From NCBI GenBank assembly GCA_946479255.1, contig CAMLFK010000103.1, positions 1-15,451 on the forward strand: a stretch of DNA of 15,451 bases, written 5' to 3'. The notes under the pieces are model-generated. The model saw nothing but the letters and a program-made list of their open reading frames with translations. It searched no databases and was not told the DNA's origin. The stretch is from an uncultured Oxalobacteraceae bacterium. GTDB lineage: Bacteria > Pseudomonadota > Gammaproteobacteria > Burkholderiales > Burkholderiaceae. Of the stretch, positions 14,368 through 15,451 are shown one piece after another (the stretch's first letter is position 1; each line of letters opens with the position of its first letter). Position numbers and translations under genes: made by a program.

Positions 14368-14399
14368 TTTACTTATATGATCTTTTGTTGATATACAAT
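14368..14399 (+). promoter_or_regulatory. Candidate sucA promoter
   Basis: TTTACT (14368-14373), an 18-bp spacer, and TATACA (14392-14397), with overlapping TACAAT (14394-14399) as an alternative -10, lie in an AT-rich patch. The start would be near 14405, giving a leader of about 180 nt. The match is moderate. Confidence 0.4.
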
Positions 14400-14409
14400 A
14401 CCGCGTGCT

Positions 14410-14464
14410 ATTCTCTCGTGCTCGCAAGAGATTTGCGACCTTATTGCAAATACCGCAAGAGAAT
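14410..14464 (+). promoter_or_regulatory. Nested and mutually exclusive hairpins in the sucA leader
   Basis: ATTCTCT (14410-14416) pairs with AGAGAAT (14458-14464). Inside it, TCGCAA-GAGAT-TTGCGA (14422-14438) is one perfect hairpin and ATTTGC-N9-GCAAAT (14431-14451) is another. They share bases 14431-14436, so they cannot form together. This could be a regulatory switch in the untranslated leader. Confidence 0.4.
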
Positions 14465-14509
14465 TTAGAACTTGTAGTCCCCGTCCTTCCCCACAACTTG
14501 ATGTGCAAT

Positions 14510-14582
14510 CCGCTAACCGGTCAGGCCGTGTCGCGGAAGGTTAGTTAACCCGCCAAACTCGCGAAGCGCGAAGAAAGGTGAG
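14510..14582 (+). promoter_or_regulatory. Candidate sucA leader RNA (possible sucA RNA motif)
   Basis: CCGC (14510-14513) can pair with GCGG (14533-14536) while CTAACC (14513-14518) can pair with GGTTAG (14539-14544); the two helices cross, as in a pseudoknot, and share only base 14513. TCGCG-AAG-CGCGA (14559-14571) is a tight hairpin. Alternatively CTCGC (14558-14562) can pair with GTGAG (14578-14582) and hide part of the ribosome site (AAAGG, 14574-14578). A conserved sucA RNA motif that hides the ribosome site is known upstream of sucA in Burkholderiales. I assign it by position and general features, not by an alignment. Confidence 0.5.
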
Positions 14583-14586
14583 CAAG

Positions 14587-15451
14587 ATGATGCAAGACCA
14601 AACCGCCAACTCCTATTTGTTTGGTGGTAATGCTCCGTACGTTGAAGAACTGTACGAAGCCTACCTGAACAACCCCGGTTCGGTGCCAGACAACTGGCGC
14701 GCCTATTTCGATTCCATGCAACACGTCCCGGCAGTCGACGGCTCCGCGAAGCCCGACGTCGTGCACGCCTCCGTCATCGCCTCGTTCGCCGAACGCGCCA
14801 AACAAGGCCCGATCCGCACCGTGGTCGCTTCGAACGACGCCGAAATGGGCCGCAAGCGTGTTGCGGTCACCCAGCTCATCGCCGCTTACCGTTTCCTTGG
14901 CTCGCACTGGGCCAACCTGGACCCGCTGCAGCGCCAGGAGCGTCCAAACATTCCTGAACTCGACCCGTCCTTCTACGGCTTCACCGATGCCGACATGGAC
15001 ACCGTGTTCAACATCAGCAACACCTACTTCGGCCCAGAGACCGCGACCCTGCGCGACCTGCTGAACTTCCTGCGCGATACCTACTGCCGTTCGATCGGCG
15101 CTGAATTCCAATACATCAGCGACCCGACCGAAAAGCGCTGGATCCAGGAAAAGCTGGAATCGATCCGCTCAACCCCGACCTTCTCGGCCGAAAAGAAAGC
15201 CCACATCCTCGAGCGCCTGACCGCAGCCGAAGGCCTGGAGCGCTACCTCCACACCCGTTACGTCGGCGTCAAGCGCTTCTCGCTCGAAGGCGGCGAGTCC
15301 TTCATCGCGGCGATGGACGAAACCATCCAGCGCGCCGGTGAAAAGGGCGTGCAGGAAATCGTCATCGGCATGGCCCACCGCGGCCGCCTGAACGTACTGG
15401 TCAACACCCTGGGCAAGTCCCCGGCCGACCTGTTCGAAGAATTCGAAGGCA
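14587..15451 (+). CDS. sucA: 2-oxoglutarate dehydrogenase E1 component, N-terminal part (3' end outside window)
   Basis: 288 codons are seen of a protein that is usually about 950 residues. E1 is the thiamine-diphosphate subunit of the 2-oxoglutarate dehydrogenase complex; it decarboxylates 2-oxoglutarate and passes the succinyl group to E2 in the TCA cycle. Seen: the N-terminal E2-contact segment SYLFGGNAPYVEELYEAYL and NWRAYFDSM (about 9-44), FGPETATLRDLLNFLRDTYC, GAEFQYISDPTEKRW, and the start of the catalytic part with KRFSLEGGESFI and GMAHRGRLNVLVN (261-273, with H264). AAAGGTGAG lies 8 bp before ATG 14587; a second ATG follows at once. Codon use is strongly biased to C/G-ending codons, as expected for a highly expressed gene. 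It runs divergently from the iron operon. Confidence 0.98.
   Translation, partial: MMQDQTANSYLFGGNAPYVEELYEAYLNNPGSVPDNWRAYFDSMQHVPAVDGSAKPDVVHASVIASFAERAKQGPIRTVVASNDAEMGRKRVAVTQLIAAYRFLGSHWANLDPLQRQERPNIPELDPSFYGFTDADMDTVFNISNTYFGPETATLRDLLNFLRDTYCRSIGAEFQYISDPTEKRWIQEKLESIRSTPTFSAEKKAHILERLTAAEGLERYLHTRYVGVKRFSLEGGESFIAAMDETIQRAGEKGVQEIVIGMAHRGRLNVLVNTLGKSPADLFEEFEG

Noticed and set aside
14305..14508. A 67-codon minus-strand frame in the sucA upstream region
   Set aside because: It lies across the sucA promoter and leader, and its product shows no recognisable domain or ribosome site.

Overview
The window is GC-rich DNA from a betaproteobacterium, most likely Burkholderiales/Oxalobacteraceae (Massilia, Duganella or Janthinobacterium type). 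The clues are a PEP-CTERM protein, Ala/Pro-rich secreted proteins, a dispersed GC-rich palindrome of a kind common in that order, and a sucA gene with a structured leader. The genus is inferred from gene content and style, not from a marker gene.

Layout, left to right. (1) 1-1306, minus: the 5' part of a lipoprotein gene whose product ends, at the window edge, in a Thr-Ala-Pro repeat coded by 12-bp tandem units. (2) 1307-1862: a non-coding gap. (3) 1863-2765, plus: gluQ (glutamyl-Q tRNA(Asp) synthetase). (4) 5239-2747, minus: a BaeS-like sensor kinase (TTG start), a BaeR-like regulator (ATGA overlap) and a small secreted Pro-rich protein. (5) 5917-5324, minus: a CHRD-domain protein with a PEP-CTERM sorting tail. 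(6) 6537-6073, minus: a YetF/DUF421 membrane protein. (7) 9610-6637, minus: a Fiu-type catecholate siderophore receptor and a PiuC-type 2-oxoglutarate/Fe dioxygenase, behind a promoter whose -35 lies in a Fur box. (8) 9778-9853: a long palindromic repeat. (9) 14245-9862, minus: a compact five-gene operon (PepSY membrane protein, DUF2271, DUF4198, ApbE, membrane-anchored CysJ-like flavoprotein) behind a promoter covered by a near-consensus Fur box. (10) 14368-15451, plus: a probable structured leader and the first 288 codons of sucA.

The most interesting part is the five-gene operon together with the adjacent receptor pair. The DUF2271 protein carries a clean ApbE flavinylation motif (DGVSGAT, acceptor Thr99), and ApbE is encoded in the same operon. 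The PepSY protein has histidines at both membrane faces, as expected of a haem-b carrier, and the last gene encodes an NADPH/FAD/FMN reductase tethered to the membrane. A consistent reading is a Fur-controlled electron path: NADPH, then cytosolic flavoprotein, then PepSY haem, then a periplasmic protein with covalent FMN, then ferric siderophore imported through the Fiu-like receptor. The parts are seen in the sequence; the path and its substrate are inferred.

No rRNA, tRNA, CRISPR array, transposase, integrase or prophage gene was seen.
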